From M3007 sp032115775 (GTDB taxonomy: Bacteria > Bacteroidota > Bacteroidia > Chitinophagales > Saprospiraceae), in assembly GCA_032115775.1 (NCBI GenBank), contig JAUMBL010000038.1, positions 4,768 through 68,767 on the forward strand: a DNA stretch of 64,000 nucleotides. The letters run 5' to 3'. Below, piece after piece: positions 44,155 through 52,958 of this stretch. Position numbers and translations under genes: made by a program. The notes beneath the pieces are model-generated. The model did no database searches. It was not told where the DNA came from and worked only from the letters and a program-made list of their open reading frames with translations. Positions within the stretch are counted from its first letter, which is position 1, and each line of letters begins with the position of its first letter.

Positions 44155-47100
44155 ATGAAACAATACGCATTCCTGTTAGTTTGTTTTTTTCTAACAACCG
44201 CGCTTTTTGCACAAAAAAATAAATCCGCCAAACCGGCGCCGACACCCGAAAAACCGGCCGAAACACTCCCGGTGGACACGGCGCGCCTCCGTTCACTCAA
44301 CTGGCGCAATATCGGCCCGTTCCGCGGCGGCCGCTCGGCGGCGGTCACCGGCGTCCCCGACAACCCCAATCTCTACTATTTCGGCAGCACCGGCGGCGGT
44401 GTGTGGCGCACGGAAGACGGCGGCCGCAGCTGGGAAAATATCTCCGACGGCTATTTCGGCGGCTCGATCGGCGCCGTGGAAGTGGCGCCCTCGGATCCGA
44501 ACGTCCTCTATGTCGGCGGCGGCGAAAAAACGGTCCGCGGCAACGTCAGCTATGGTACCGGCCTCTGGAAAAGCGAAGACGCCGGCCGCAGCTGGAAATC
44601 GCTGGGGCTCAATAACAGCCGCCATATCCCCCGCATCCGCGTACACCCCAAAAACCACGATATCGTCTATGCCGCCGTCCTCGGCGACCTCTTCAAAAGC
44701 AGCGAGGAACGCGGCCTCTACCGCAGCAAAGACGGCGGAAAATCCTGGGAACGCATCCTCTTCGTCCACGCAGACGCCGGCGCCATTGACCTCTGCATGG
44801 ATCCAACCAACCCGCGCATCCTCTATGCCGCTTTCTGGCGCGTGCGCCGCGAACCCTGGGCGCTGTCATCCGGCGGCCACGGCAGCAGTATCTGGAAAAG
44901 TACCGACGGCGGCGATACCTGGACGGAAATCACCCGCAACGAAGGCCTGCCCAAAGATACCATCGGCATCGTGGGCCTGACGGTGTCGCCCGCCCAACCC
45001 GACCGCGTCTGGGCGCTCGTCGAAAGCCCAACCGGCGGCCTCTTCCGCTCCGACAACGCCGGAAAAACCTGGACGAAAGTGAATGACGACCGCGCGCTGC
45101 GCCAACGCGCCTGGTATTACACCCGGATTTACGCAGACCCCGCAGACGAAGACGTGGTGTATGTGCTCAATGTCAATTACCACAAATCCAAAGACGGCGG
45201 CAAAACTTTCAGCCGCGCCAGCGCCCCCCACGGCGACCACCACGACCTCTGGATCGCGCCCGAAAATCCGCGCCGCATGATTATCGGCGACGACGGCGGC
45301 GCACAGGTCACCTACGACGGCGGCGAAACCTGGAGTACCTATCACAACCAACCCACCGCGCAGTTCTACCGCGTCACCACCGACAACGCCTTCCCCTACC
45401 GAATCTACGTCGCCCAACAAGACAACTCCACACTCCGCATCGCACACCGCTCCGACGGCTACGCCATCACCGAACGCGACTGGGAACCCACCGCAGGCGG
45501 CGAATCCGGCCATATCGCCGTGGATCCGCTCGACAACGAAATCGTGTACGGCGGCTCGTACCACGGCTACCTGACCCGCATGGACCACCGACGCCAAACC
45601 GAACGACACGTCAACGTCTGGCCCGAAGACAATATGGGCCACGGCGCCGAAGACGCAAAATACCGCTTCCAGTGGAACTTCCCCATCTTCTTCAGCCCGC
45701 ACAACCCAAAGAAATTGTACGCCGCCGGCAACCGACTGTTCGCTACCTACAATGAAGGCCAATCCTGGGAAGCCGTCAGCCCGGATCTGACCACCAACGA
45801 CCCCGCTAAACAAAAATCCAGCGGCGGATCGATCACGCAGGACAATACCTCAGTGGAGTACTACTGCACCATCTTCGCCGCCGCAGAAAGCCCCCGAAAA
45901 GAAGGGATCCTGTGGACCGGCTCAGACGACGGACTGGTGCACGTCTCTCAAGACGGCGGTAAATCCTGGAAAAATGTCACGCCGCCCGATCTGCCCAAGT
46001 GGACGATGATCAATAGCGTGGAACCCGACCCGTTCAACGACGGCGGCTGCTATATCGCCGCCACGGCGTATAAACTCGGAGATTACCAACCTTATCTGTA
46101 CCGCACGACAGACTTCGGCGCCAACTGGGAAAAAATCGTCGCCGGGATCCCTCCCGCGCACTTCACCCGCGTGCTGCGCTGCGACCCCGCACGCCAAGGC
46201 CTCCTGTACGCAGGCACGGAAGCAGGAATGTATTGCAGCTTCGACAACGGCCGACGCTGGCAGCCCCTGCAACTGAACCTGCCCATCGTACCCATCACCG
46301 ACCTGACCGTGAAAAACGGTAACCTGATCGCCGCTACACAGGGTCGCTCGCTCTGGATGCTGGACGATCTGAGCCCGCTGCACCAACTCCCCGCCGCCGA
46401 AACGAGCGCCCCGGATATCCAACTACTCCGACCGGCGCCGACCTATCGCATGGAAGGCGGCGGCAACGGCAAGGCTTCCCTAAGTGCCGGCGGAAACCGC
46501 CAAACCGGGGTTTTTATCCACTACTTTTTGAAAAATAAACCCGGCGAAAAAGACACTGTCAAAATCAGCATCCTCGAAGCCGACGGCGATCTGATTAAAA
46601 CATTCTCCACCGCCGATAAGGAAAATAAACTGACGGCCGGACAGGGGGCCAACCTATTCGTCTGGAATATGCGGTACCCCGACGCCGAAAAATTCGACGG
46701 CATGGTGCTCTGGAGCTACGGACTCGCCGGCCCTAAAGCTGTGCCCGGCGCTTACCGCGTGCGACTCGAAGCCGCCGGCCAAATCCTGGAGCAAACTTTC
46801 GAAATTCTCGCCGATCCGCGCTCCCAGGCCTCGACTGCCGATTTTAAAAGCCAGTTCGAATTTGTGCAGGAAATCGGACAAAAAATCACTGCCATGCACC
46901 GCGCCATTAAGGAAATCCGCGAACTGCGCGCGCAAATCAACGACCTGAAAGCACGCCTGCCTAAAGACGATAAATTTAAACCGATCCTCGAACTTGCCGG
47001 ACGCATGGACTCCGTGATGACCGCCGTGGAAAATGAACTCTACCAAACTAAAAACAGATCCTCCCAAGATCCACTCAACTTCCCCGTCAAACTCAACGAC

Positions 47101-47307
47101 AAACTCGCAAACCTGATGGGCCTGAACGTCGGCCATGATTTCCCGCCCACCGCGCAATCGCTGCTGGTGCGCGACTACCTGTTCGGACTAACGGACGCCG
47201 AACTCGCCAAGTGGAAAACGATCAAGGAACGCGACCTGCCCGAAATCAACCGGCTGGTACGCAGCCTGGAAGTGAACGTGCTGCGCCTGCAGGATAAAAA
47301 AGAATAG
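44155..47307 (+). CDS. secreted sortilin-like Asp-box beta-propeller protein
   Basis: The ATG at 44155 starts a signal peptide (MKQYAFLLVCFFLTTALFAQ). Of 1050 residues, about 50-740 hold at least ten Asp-box motifs of the form S-x-D-G-G-x-x-W (EDGGRSWENI, SKDGGKSWERI, STDGGDTWTEI, SQDGGKSWKNV). These make one or two large propellers as in VPS10/sortilin and BNR proteins. A beta domain follows (about 770-900), then a helical coiled region (AMHRAIKEIRELRAQINDLKARLP). Such proteins are often called glycosyl hydrolases, but no catalytic sialidase triad is evident and the role is unknown. There is no T9SS tail. Element B3 lies 52 bp beyond the stop. Confidence 0.82.
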   Translation: MKQYAFLLVCFFLTTALFAQKNKSAKPAPTPEKPAETLPVDTARLRSLNWRNIGPFRGGRSAAVTGVPDNPNLYYFGSTGGGVWRTEDGGRSWENISDGYFGGSIGAVEVAPSDPNVLYVGGGEKTVRGNVSYGTGLWKSEDAGRSWKSLGLNNSRHIPRIRVHPKNHDIVYAAVLGDLFKSSEERGLYRSKDGGKSWERILFVHADAGAIDLCMDPTNPRILYAAFWRVRREPWALSSGGHGSSIWKSTDGGDTWTEITRNEGLPKDTIGIVGLTVSPAQPDRVWALVESPTGGLFRSDNAGKTWTKVNDDRALRQRAWYYTRIYADPADEDVVYVLNVNYHKSKDGGKTFSRASAPHGDHHDLWIAPENPRRMIIGDDGGAQVTYDGGETWSTYHNQPTAQFYRVTTDNAFPYRIYVAQQDNSTLRIAHRSDGYAITERDWEPTAGGESGHIAVDPLDNEIVYGGSYHGYLTRMDHRRQTERHVNVWPEDNMGHGAEDAKYRFQWNFPIFFSPHNPKKLYAAGNRLFATYNEGQSWEAVSPDLTTNDPAKQKSSGGSITQDNTSVEYYCTIFAAAESPRKEGILWTGSDDGLVHVSQDGGKSWKNVTPPDLPKWTMINSVEPDPFNDGGCYIAATAYKLGDYQPYLYRTTDFGANWEKIVAGIPPAHFTRVLRCDPARQGLLYAGTEAGMYCSFDNGRRWQPLQLNLPIVPITDLTVKNGNLIAATQGRSLWMLDDLSPLHQLPAAETSAPDIQLLRPAPTYRMEGGGNGKASLSAGGNRQTGVFIHYFLKNKPGEKDTVKISILEADGDLIKTFSTADKENKLTAGQGANLFVWNMRYPDAEKFDGMVLWSYGLAGPKAVPGAYRVRLEAAGQILEQTFEILADPRSQASTADFKSQFEFVQEIGQKITAMHRAIKEIRELRAQINDLKARLPKDDKFKPILELAGRMDSVMTAVENELYQTKNRSSQDPLNFPVKLNDKLANLMGLNVGHDFPPTAQSLLVRDYLFGLTDAELAKWKTIKERDLPEINRLVRSLEVNVLRLQDKKE

Positions 47308-47358
47308 CGATAAAAATGGGTAGCGGATACTGTTGGGCGACTATTACCGCTCTTGACT

Positions 47359-47498
47359 GTATTTCGCCGCCTTCGGCGGCGAAATACAATAGCGAACAAT
47401 TGTCTTTTTTTTGATTTTTTTAATAAAAAAATCAAAAAAAAGACAATTGTTGAAATATTGTTTTTATAAAAACGAATTAATGGACTTTTTATAAAATC
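47359..47498 (+). repeat. family B two-hairpin element, copy B3
   Basis: The invariant hairpin here extends to 13 bp (47359-47387, loop TTC). The variable hairpin has perfect 27-bp arms (47395-47421 and 47425-47451, loop AAT) starting AACAATTGTC. The tail ACGAATTAATGGACTTTTTA then TAAAATCCCTTAAT matches the B2 tail. The element follows the sortilin-like gene. From 47499 to the palindrome at 47590 nothing else is recognised. Confidence 0.85.
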
Positions 47499-47589
47499 CC
47501 TTAATCATTGCAATCGCGCACATTGGGGCGCCACCCAAAAATGCGCCGGCAAACGCAATGCGTCAAAAACATGCCGGCTTTCCGCCCAC

Positions 47590-47632
47590 AACTGCTACCT
47601 TTGCGCAGCATTGCTGCGAAAAGGTAGCAGTT
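47590..47632 (+). promoter_or_regulatory. gldG promoter box inside a 21-bp inverted repeat
   Basis: The -7 box TACCTTTG (47596-47603, perfect match) is part of the left arm of an inverted repeat. Arms 47590-47610 and 47612-47632 differ at one position only. The ATG of gldG is at 47659. The right arm would lie in the transcript leader. It could be an operator, a leader hairpin or an accident of duplication. Confidence 0.5.
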
Positions 47633-47658
47633 GCGCTTACGGTATTAATTTCTACGAC

Positions 47659-49362
47659 ATGGCTCGATCCAGGCGAATCCAGGACATTTTGCAGTTTGCG
47701 TTGTTTTGCGGTATTGTCTTCTTCGTCAATATCCTCGCCAACGCGTTTTACACACACCTCGACCTCACGGAGGAAAAACGCTTCACGCTGACCAAACCGA
47801 CCCGGGAACTGCTGAAAGGCCTGGACGACCGCATCTACGTGCAGGTACTCCTCGAAGGCGAGTTCCCCGCCGGCTTCAAGCGCCTCCAAACGGCCACCCG
47901 CGAAATGCTGGACGATTTTCGCGGCGTCAGCGGATATGTTGACTATGCCTTCAGCGACCCCAATCAGGGATCGGTGGAGGAAATCAATGAGCGCCGCAAA
48001 GCGCTGGCAGAAGACGGCATCGTGCCCGTCAATTTGCGGGTGGCAGAACAAGGCGAAACCTCCCAAAAAATCATCTACCCGGTCGCTATTTTTAATTTCG
48101 GCGAGCGCCGAATCCCCATTAAATTGCTGGAAAACGAATCGCCCAGCCTGTCGCCCGACCAGGTGATCAACAACTCCGTCAGCCTCCTCGAATATAAATT
48201 CGCCAACGCCGTAAAAAAATTACGCACCCCAACCAAACCAATTATTCTGTTTTCCCGCGGACACGGCGAACTGGAACCGCTCCAAACCGCCGACCTGGAA
48301 CGCGGCCTGCGACAATTTTACGAAACGGATCGCATCTCCCTCGACTCCGTGACCCAACTCAAACCCGACGAATGCGCCCTGCTGATCGTGGCTAAGCCGC
48401 GTTTCAATTTCCCGGAAAAAGACAAGTTCAAAATTGACCAGTACATTATGCAGGGTGGCAAGGTGCTCTGGCTCATAGACCGCCTGAATGCCGACCTGGA
48501 CAGTATGCGATTCACCGGCCAATTTATTCCGCAGGACTATCCGCTCAACCTCGAGGATCTGCTGTTTAAATACGGCGCGCGCATCCAGCCCGACCTGGTG
48601 CTCGACCTCGAATGCACCAAAATCCCCCTGCGCGTCGGCCAACTGGGCAATGCCCCGCAATTTGACCTGTTCGACTGGTTCTACCACCCCGCCGTCCTGC
48701 CCGCCGGCAAACATCCGGTGGTGAAAAACCTGGATCGCGTGGAACTCAAATTCTGCTCCTCGATTGATACCATCCGAACCAAGACGCCGATTACCAAAAC
48801 TGCCCTGCTTACCTCCAGCCGATACAGCCGCCTGCAATTCAGCCCCGTAAACCTGAATTTTGAAATCCTGCGCTATCAGCCAGACCCGGAAAAATTCAAC
48901 AAAGGGATGCAAACCGTGGGCGTACTGCTGGAGGGCATCTTTCCGTCTAATTACGAAAATCGCGTATCGGAGGACATGATGGCCGGGCTGCGCCAACTCG
49001 GTATGGAGTACCGTTCCGCCAGCGTACCCAACCGGATGATCGTCATCAGCGACGGCGATGTGGCGGCTAATGTCATTCGAGATCCCGCCCAGGAATCCTG
49101 GTTCCCGCTCGGCTTTAACCGCTTTGAAAATAAAACCTATGCGAACCGGGAACTCATGCTCAACGCCGTGGAGTACCTCATCGAGGCGAACGGCGTGATC
49201 GAGGCGCGATCTAAAGAAGTAAAACTCCGCCTGCTGGACAATATCAAGGCCAAAGAAGAAAAAACGTACTGGCAACTGCTCAATATCGCAGTACCCCTGC
49301 TTTTCCTCAGCCTCTTCGGCTGGATGTTCCACTGGTTCCGCAAACGCAAATACGCCGCCTGA
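47659..49362 (+). CDS. gldG: gliding-motility ABC-type protein GldG
   Basis: The ATG at 47659 (MARSRRIQDILQFALFCGIVFFVNIL) is chosen because the promoter box lies just upstream; the 567-residue length fits GldG. There is one N-terminal membrane helix (about 8-32), then ANAFYTHLDLTEEKRFTLTKPTRELLKGLDD, the family signature. The ABC_transp_aux domain has NFGERRIPIKLLE and FSRGHGELEP, and a C-terminal membrane helix ends in RKRKYAA. GldG works with GldA and GldF in gliding and protein export to the surface. gldF, the usual neighbour, is not in the window. The stop overlaps the next start (TGATG). Confidence 0.92.
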   Translation: MARSRRIQDILQFALFCGIVFFVNILANAFYTHLDLTEEKRFTLTKPTRELLKGLDDRIYVQVLLEGEFPAGFKRLQTATREMLDDFRGVSGYVDYAFSDPNQGSVEEINERRKALAEDGIVPVNLRVAEQGETSQKIIYPVAIFNFGERRIPIKLLENESPSLSPDQVINNSVSLLEYKFANAVKKLRTPTKPIILFSRGHGELEPLQTADLERGLRQFYETDRISLDSVTQLKPDECALLIVAKPRFNFPEKDKFKIDQYIMQGGKVLWLIDRLNADLDSMRFTGQFIPQDYPLNLEDLLFKYGARIQPDLVLDLECTKIPLRVGQLGNAPQFDLFDWFYHPAVLPAGKHPVVKNLDRVELKFCSSIDTIRTKTPITKTALLTSSRYSRLQFSPVNLNFEILRYQPDPEKFNKGMQTVGVLLEGIFPSNYENRVSEDMMAGLRQLGMEYRSASVPNRMIVISDGDVAANVIRDPAQESWFPLGFNRFENKTYANRELMLNAVEYLIEANGVIEARSKEVKLRLLDNIKAKEEKTYWQLLNIAVPLLFLSLFGWMFHWFRKRKYAA

Positions 49363-49658
49363 TGATCAAGCGCATCGTGAAAATGACTTTCCGGGAAGAG
49401 GGCGTGGATACATTCCTGAACGAGGTATTCGAATCCTCCAAATCCGCCATCCGCGCATTCCCGGGTTGCCGGCACATGGAATTGCTCCGGTTTACGGACG
49501 ACCCACGGGTGCTCTTTACGTTCAGTATCTGGGACGGCCCGGAGGCGCTGGAGGCCTATCGCCGGTCGGAATTATTTCAAAATACCTGGGCCAAAACCAA
49601 AGCACTCTTTGCGGAAAAAGCAGAGGCTTGGTCGGTGGAGGTGGCAGACGCCCCCTAA
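49362..49658 (+). CDS. antibiotic-biosynthesis-monooxygenase-fold (ABM) protein
   Basis: The 98-residue protein has a dimeric alpha-beta barrel pattern: IVKMTFREEGVDTFLNEVFESSKSAIRAFPGCRHMELLR, then FTFSIWDGPEALEAYRRSELFQNTWAKTKALF. Such proteins may act on quinols or heme, or have no enzyme role at all; no specific ligand residues can be named. Its ATG overlaps the gldG stop, so it is translationally coupled to gldG. Its stop is 5 bp from the end of the convergent RNase H gene. Confidence 0.8.
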   Translation: MIKRIVKMTFREEGVDTFLNEVFESSKSAIRAFPGCRHMELLRFTDDPRVLFTFSIWDGPEALEAYRRSELFQNTWAKTKALFAEKAEAWSVEVADAP

Positions 49659-49663
49659 TCGCG

Positions 49664-50296
49664 CTATTTTCTGCCAAAATCAGCCGGAATTTCGCCCCAT
49701 TGCGCCGTTTCCCATTTTAGAATCGGATTAGTCACCTTATTAACCGACAGCCATTTTTCAGCCCGCTCGATGAGCTGAAAAATCGGCTCGTTTCGGTCGG
49801 TCTGCTCCAACTTCGTACGGCAGGTTTTTGCCTTAACCCAGCTTTGCGCATTGCGGGAGTCTGAATAAATGGGCATTTTCGGCTTACCTGCTTTTTGCAG
49901 AAAAGCGAGGGCGTGAACCAGCGCGAGAAACTCGCCGATGTTATTGGTGCCATCCGGCATTGGCCCGATCCGAAACAATTCCTTACCCGATGCAATGTGC
50001 ACCCCCCTGTACTCCATATCACCCGGATTGCCGCTGCAGGCGGCATCGACGGCCACGCTGTCGAGTTGTACGCCCGCTTTTTGCAGCCCGGCCGGCGATA
50101 AAGTCACGTTTTTGGTATCCTTACCGACATACGACCAGTAAGAGCCGCGAAAGGCCGTCTCTGCCTCGGCGCGGGAAACAAAGCTTTTATATTTTGCACC
50201 GGGAAACCCTTCGATTTGACGCCGCGCAGCCTCCCACTGATCGTACACGCCGGGTTTGTGGCCATCCCAGACGACGTAATATTTTTGCTTGGCCAA
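49664..50296 (-). CDS. RNase HI with N-terminal viroplasmin domain
   Basis: The 210-residue protein starts with a viroplasmin/RNase H1 RNA-DNA-hybrid-binding domain (KYYVVWDGHKPGVYDQWEAARRQIEGFPGAKYKSF, about 5-45). The catalytic RNase H fold follows from about 75: VAVDAACSGNPGDMEYRG (first Asp), NNIGEFLALVHAL (Glu), YSDSRNAQSWV (Asp). It removes RNA from RNA-DNA hybrids. The only plausible start is TTG at 50296, as no ATG precedes the viroplasmin domain. The stop is 5 bp from the convergent ABM gene. Confidence 0.9.
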   Translation of the reverse strand: MAKQKYYVVWDGHKPGVYDQWEAARRQIEGFPGAKYKSFVSRAEAETAFRGSYWSYVGKDTKNVTLSPAGLQKAGVQLDSVAVDAACSGNPGDMEYRGVHIASGKELFRIGPMPDGTNNIGEFLALVHALAFLQKAGKPKMPIYSDSRNAQSWVKAKTCRTKLEQTDRNEPIFQLIERAEKWLSVNKVTNPILKWETAQWGEIPADFGRK

Positions 50297-50360
50297 AATT
50301 GCGTAAGATGTGCCGACAGCGATCCGGTATTCAAAAATCCCGTTCCGACCGGCGGCAGAA

Positions 50361-51755
50361 TTATTTTAATTCCCGGTTAAAAATAGTCTCCAACTGTTCC
50401 GCTTTCAGGTTTTTAGCCACGATCGTGCGGTCTTTGTTCAGCACGTACAGTTCGGGCGTATTATCCACGAAATATTTAGCATAAATTGCCCGGTTTGTTG
50501 GATCGAAGACATTGGTGAAAGAGAAGCCGTATTTTTTCAAAAAAGCTTTCCATTCCGCATCGGTGGTATTCACAGAAATGCCGTAGAAATCCACCCCTTT
50601 GCCTTTCCATTTGCGATAGAGGTTTTCAATTTCCGGCGCTTGTTCCTGGCAGTGTTCGCAGTGGGGGCTGAACATAAAGATCACGATGACCGGGGCGGTC
50701 ATTTCGTAGATACTTTTGAATTCGCCGTATTGGTTTTGCGCGCGCACATCCGGCCCTTTTTTCCAGAGCAAGCTTGCCTCCATTTCCCGAACGTGCTTTT
50801 GGAGTTTTTCCAGGTTTTCTTTGGTATCCCAGGTTGCATACTCGGGTTTGAAATATTTTAGGATGATATTGACGTACACCGCTTCGCCGTCCATCACCGA
50901 GGTTTTGCCGTTTTCATACTGAATGGCAATCCAGTTGGCAAAAAACTTAAAATATTCCGGATAAGGCAGGACTTTTTGCACCAGTGCGTCGGTTATGGAC
51001 AGCAGCGAGTCGCGTTGTTGCGGGGTGAGTTCCTTCACATACCGGCGAAGTTTGTTAAAAATAACGGGCGTACCGAGCAGGCGCGGATCGTTGAAATCTA
51101 CGCCGTCCCAGAAACGCGCGCGGTAATCGGCCACTTGCGCTACCGTATCCACATCGCCGTTAGATTTGCGGATATCGCGGAATTCCGGATTTTGGCCGGC
51201 GATTTTAAATTTGGTGAAAAATGCATCGGGGTATTGCTTGGCAAGTTCCCTGACGTGGGCGTCGCGTTCTGCCATAATCGCTTTTTGGCGCGCTTTCGCC
51301 TGTTCCGCCTCCGGGGTTCCGGGCGATTTTTTGATTACTTCAGCCAGTCGGCCGATTTCAGGCTCCTGCGCAGCCTGGAAGCGGAGATTTGTGTAAAAAA
51401 GTTCGGTGTTGATGGAACCGCTTACTTTAACGGTGTTAAACAGATCGGCAATCTGACCTTCCATTGTAAAACGCTGATCGGTGCTGTCCACCAGAAAAGA
51501 AAGATTTTTATTTCCGGGCAGCAGGAAGGTATAAAAGCCGGGTCGGAGGACGGTATCGCGTTTCAGGGTAAACCGGCCGGTCGCGTCCGCTGCGGTAGAG
51601 TCGGCGATGAAATTTTGATCGCCGTAGATACCGACCAGTTTGACCGGCCCGGCGCTCATGCCGTCTATACGGACGTCAATAAGCGTTTTTTGGGCGAAAG
51701 AAGCCACGGAGACTGCCAGGAGAAGCAGCAGCGCGAAGATCATTTTTTGCATCAT
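50361..51755 (-). CDS. exported TlpA-like thioredoxin protein with DUF4369/DUF5106-like domains
   Basis: The 464-residue protein has signal peptide MIFALLLLLAVSVASFAQ and a beta-rich DUF4369-like domain (about 22-125). A helical DUF5106-like middle follows (about 130-325), then a thioredoxin domain with active site CEHC (near 364-367, in SPHCEHCQEQAPEIENLY). The cis-proline loop NTPELYVLNKD fits. It would reduce or isomerise disulfides, or reduce cytochrome c precursors, in the periplasm. The three-part layout is common in Bacteroidota. It is monocistronic with a promoter box at 51793-51800. Confidence 0.88.
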   Translation of the reverse strand: MMQKMIFALLLLLAVSVASFAQKTLIDVRIDGMSAGPVKLVGIYGDQNFIADSTAADATGRFTLKRDTVLRPGFYTFLLPGNKNLSFLVDSTDQRFTMEGQIADLFNTVKVSGSINTELFYTNLRFQAAQEPEIGRLAEVIKKSPGTPEAEQAKARQKAIMAERDAHVRELAKQYPDAFFTKFKIAGQNPEFRDIRKSNGDVDTVAQVADYRARFWDGVDFNDPRLLGTPVIFNKLRRYVKELTPQQRDSLLSITDALVQKVLPYPEYFKFFANWIAIQYENGKTSVMDGEAVYVNIILKYFKPEYATWDTKENLEKLQKHVREMEASLLWKKGPDVRAQNQYGEFKSIYEMTAPVIVIFMFSPHCEHCQEQAPEIENLYRKWKGKGVDFYGISVNTTDAEWKAFLKKYGFSFTNVFDPTNRAIYAKYFVDNTPELYVLNKDRTIVAKNLKAEQLETIFNRELK

Positions 51756-51792
51756 GACGAGTTCGTGTGAGATGTAATTCAGTAATTTTGGG

Positions 51793-51800
51793 CAAAATTA
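51793..51800 (-). promoter_or_regulatory. -7 promoter box for the TlpA-like gene
   Basis: Read leftward it is TAATTTTG, a full TANNTTTG match, about 38 bp before the ATG at 51755. Confidence 0.5.
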
Positions 51801-51876
51801 AAGCCTTCCTGCGATTAGAAAACCGCATTAAGAGCTTATTGACAATCCGTTAAAAATTGCTGAACATGCGCGCGAC

Positions 51877-52935
51877 TCAAGCGCGCACCCTGGCCAACCG
51901 AAGCGCTTTCAGCAAGAAATCCGGCAGCGGTTTTTCCGGTTTACGTCGATTTTTCAAACTGATAAAGAGCCCCCATTTTTTAAGAATCGGAATGCGGTGC
52001 GTTTCGACAAATTCGATCAGCGCGCCGTCCGGGTCTTCGATGTACGAGAAAGAACCGGCCGCCGCCCCCATACTGAAACTGCCGCTGGAATCCACTGTAA
52101 AAGGATGCCCTTTCGCCGCGCAAAAATCGCGGAGCGCCGCCATATTGCAGACGTCGAAGCACAGGTGGATGAATCCCAGATCACCCCAAAAACGATTTTC
52201 GAATATTTTACGCGGCCGGCGGTCGAGCGTCTGCACCAATTCGATTTCCGAATTGCCAAACAGCCGGCAGAACGGCCCACGCCGCGGCGTAGCGTGACGA
52301 AGCAGCACGCGGCGTACGGTCTGATCCCCGCCTGGCAAATTTGCAAAATCCTCGAACCGCCCGGTTTGATCATAAACAATTGTTTCGTATCCCAGCAGGC
52401 CCTGATAGAATTCGAGTGCGCGCGACATATCGGACACCCCAATAAGGCAGCCGTAAATACCGCCGGTGTGGGCCTTGAGTTTGGGATTAAACCATTCGTT
52501 GCTTCCCACGACTTCGAACAAATTGCCCCAGGGGTCGCGGGCGTAAAAATGCTGCCGACCGTCCGGACAAGTACGCAGTTCAGGGCAACATTCCACGCCC
52601 CGCGCGCGCAGCGCCTCGTAGCTGACCGCTGCGTTTTTGGATTTCACCTTGGCGACGAAGATACCCAAGTCGCCTAATTCCGGCGTAAAATCCGGGGCTG
52701 CCGGGCGCCGGCAGGTGTATTGCCAAATTTCCATGCCGCCGCCGCCTTGCAAATTGACGGCCAAAATAGCCCGGCGATTCCGAGCCTGTCCGCCTGTATA
52801 GGGGAGCATCAGCCCGGCGGTCGCCGAATCGTCGAACATCGGCAAATCCATGCCAAAATGTTCAGTGTGCCATTGGAGCGCAAGTTGCGCGTCGCGGACG
52901 CCGATGCCGATTTGTTGAATACCTGAAATGAACAT
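51877..52935 (-). CDS. two-domain VOC (glyoxalase-fold) protein
   Basis: The 352-residue protein has two vicinal-oxygen-chelate modules. The first (about 1-145) has IQQIGIGVRDAQLALQWHTEHFGMDL and ends YARDPWGNLFEVVG. The second (about 158-320) has GCLIGVSDMSRALEFYQGLLGYETIVYD, FIHLCFDV and YIEDPDGALIEFVE. Metal ligands of the His/Glu type fit these places. A basic C-terminal tail of about 35 residues follows. The substrate is unknown. It starts 23 bp after the rny stop and may be read from the rny transcript. Confidence 0.85.
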   Translation of the reverse strand: MFISGIQQIGIGVRDAQLALQWHTEHFGMDLPMFDDSATAGLMLPYTGGQARNRRAILAVNLQGGGGMEIWQYTCRRPAAPDFTPELGDLGIFVAKVKSKNAAVSYEALRARGVECCPELRTCPDGRQHFYARDPWGNLFEVVGSNEWFNPKLKAHTGGIYGCLIGVSDMSRALEFYQGLLGYETIVYDQTGRFEDFANLPGGDQTVRRVLLRHATPRRGPFCRLFGNSEIELVQTLDRRPRKIFENRFWGDLGFIHLCFDVCNMAALRDFCAAKGHPFTVDSSGSFSMGAAAGSFSYIEDPDGALIEFVETHRIPILKKWGLFISLKNRRKPEKPLPDFLLKALRLARVRA

Positions 52936-52958
52936 AGGCGTTGGACGGGTTATAGCGG

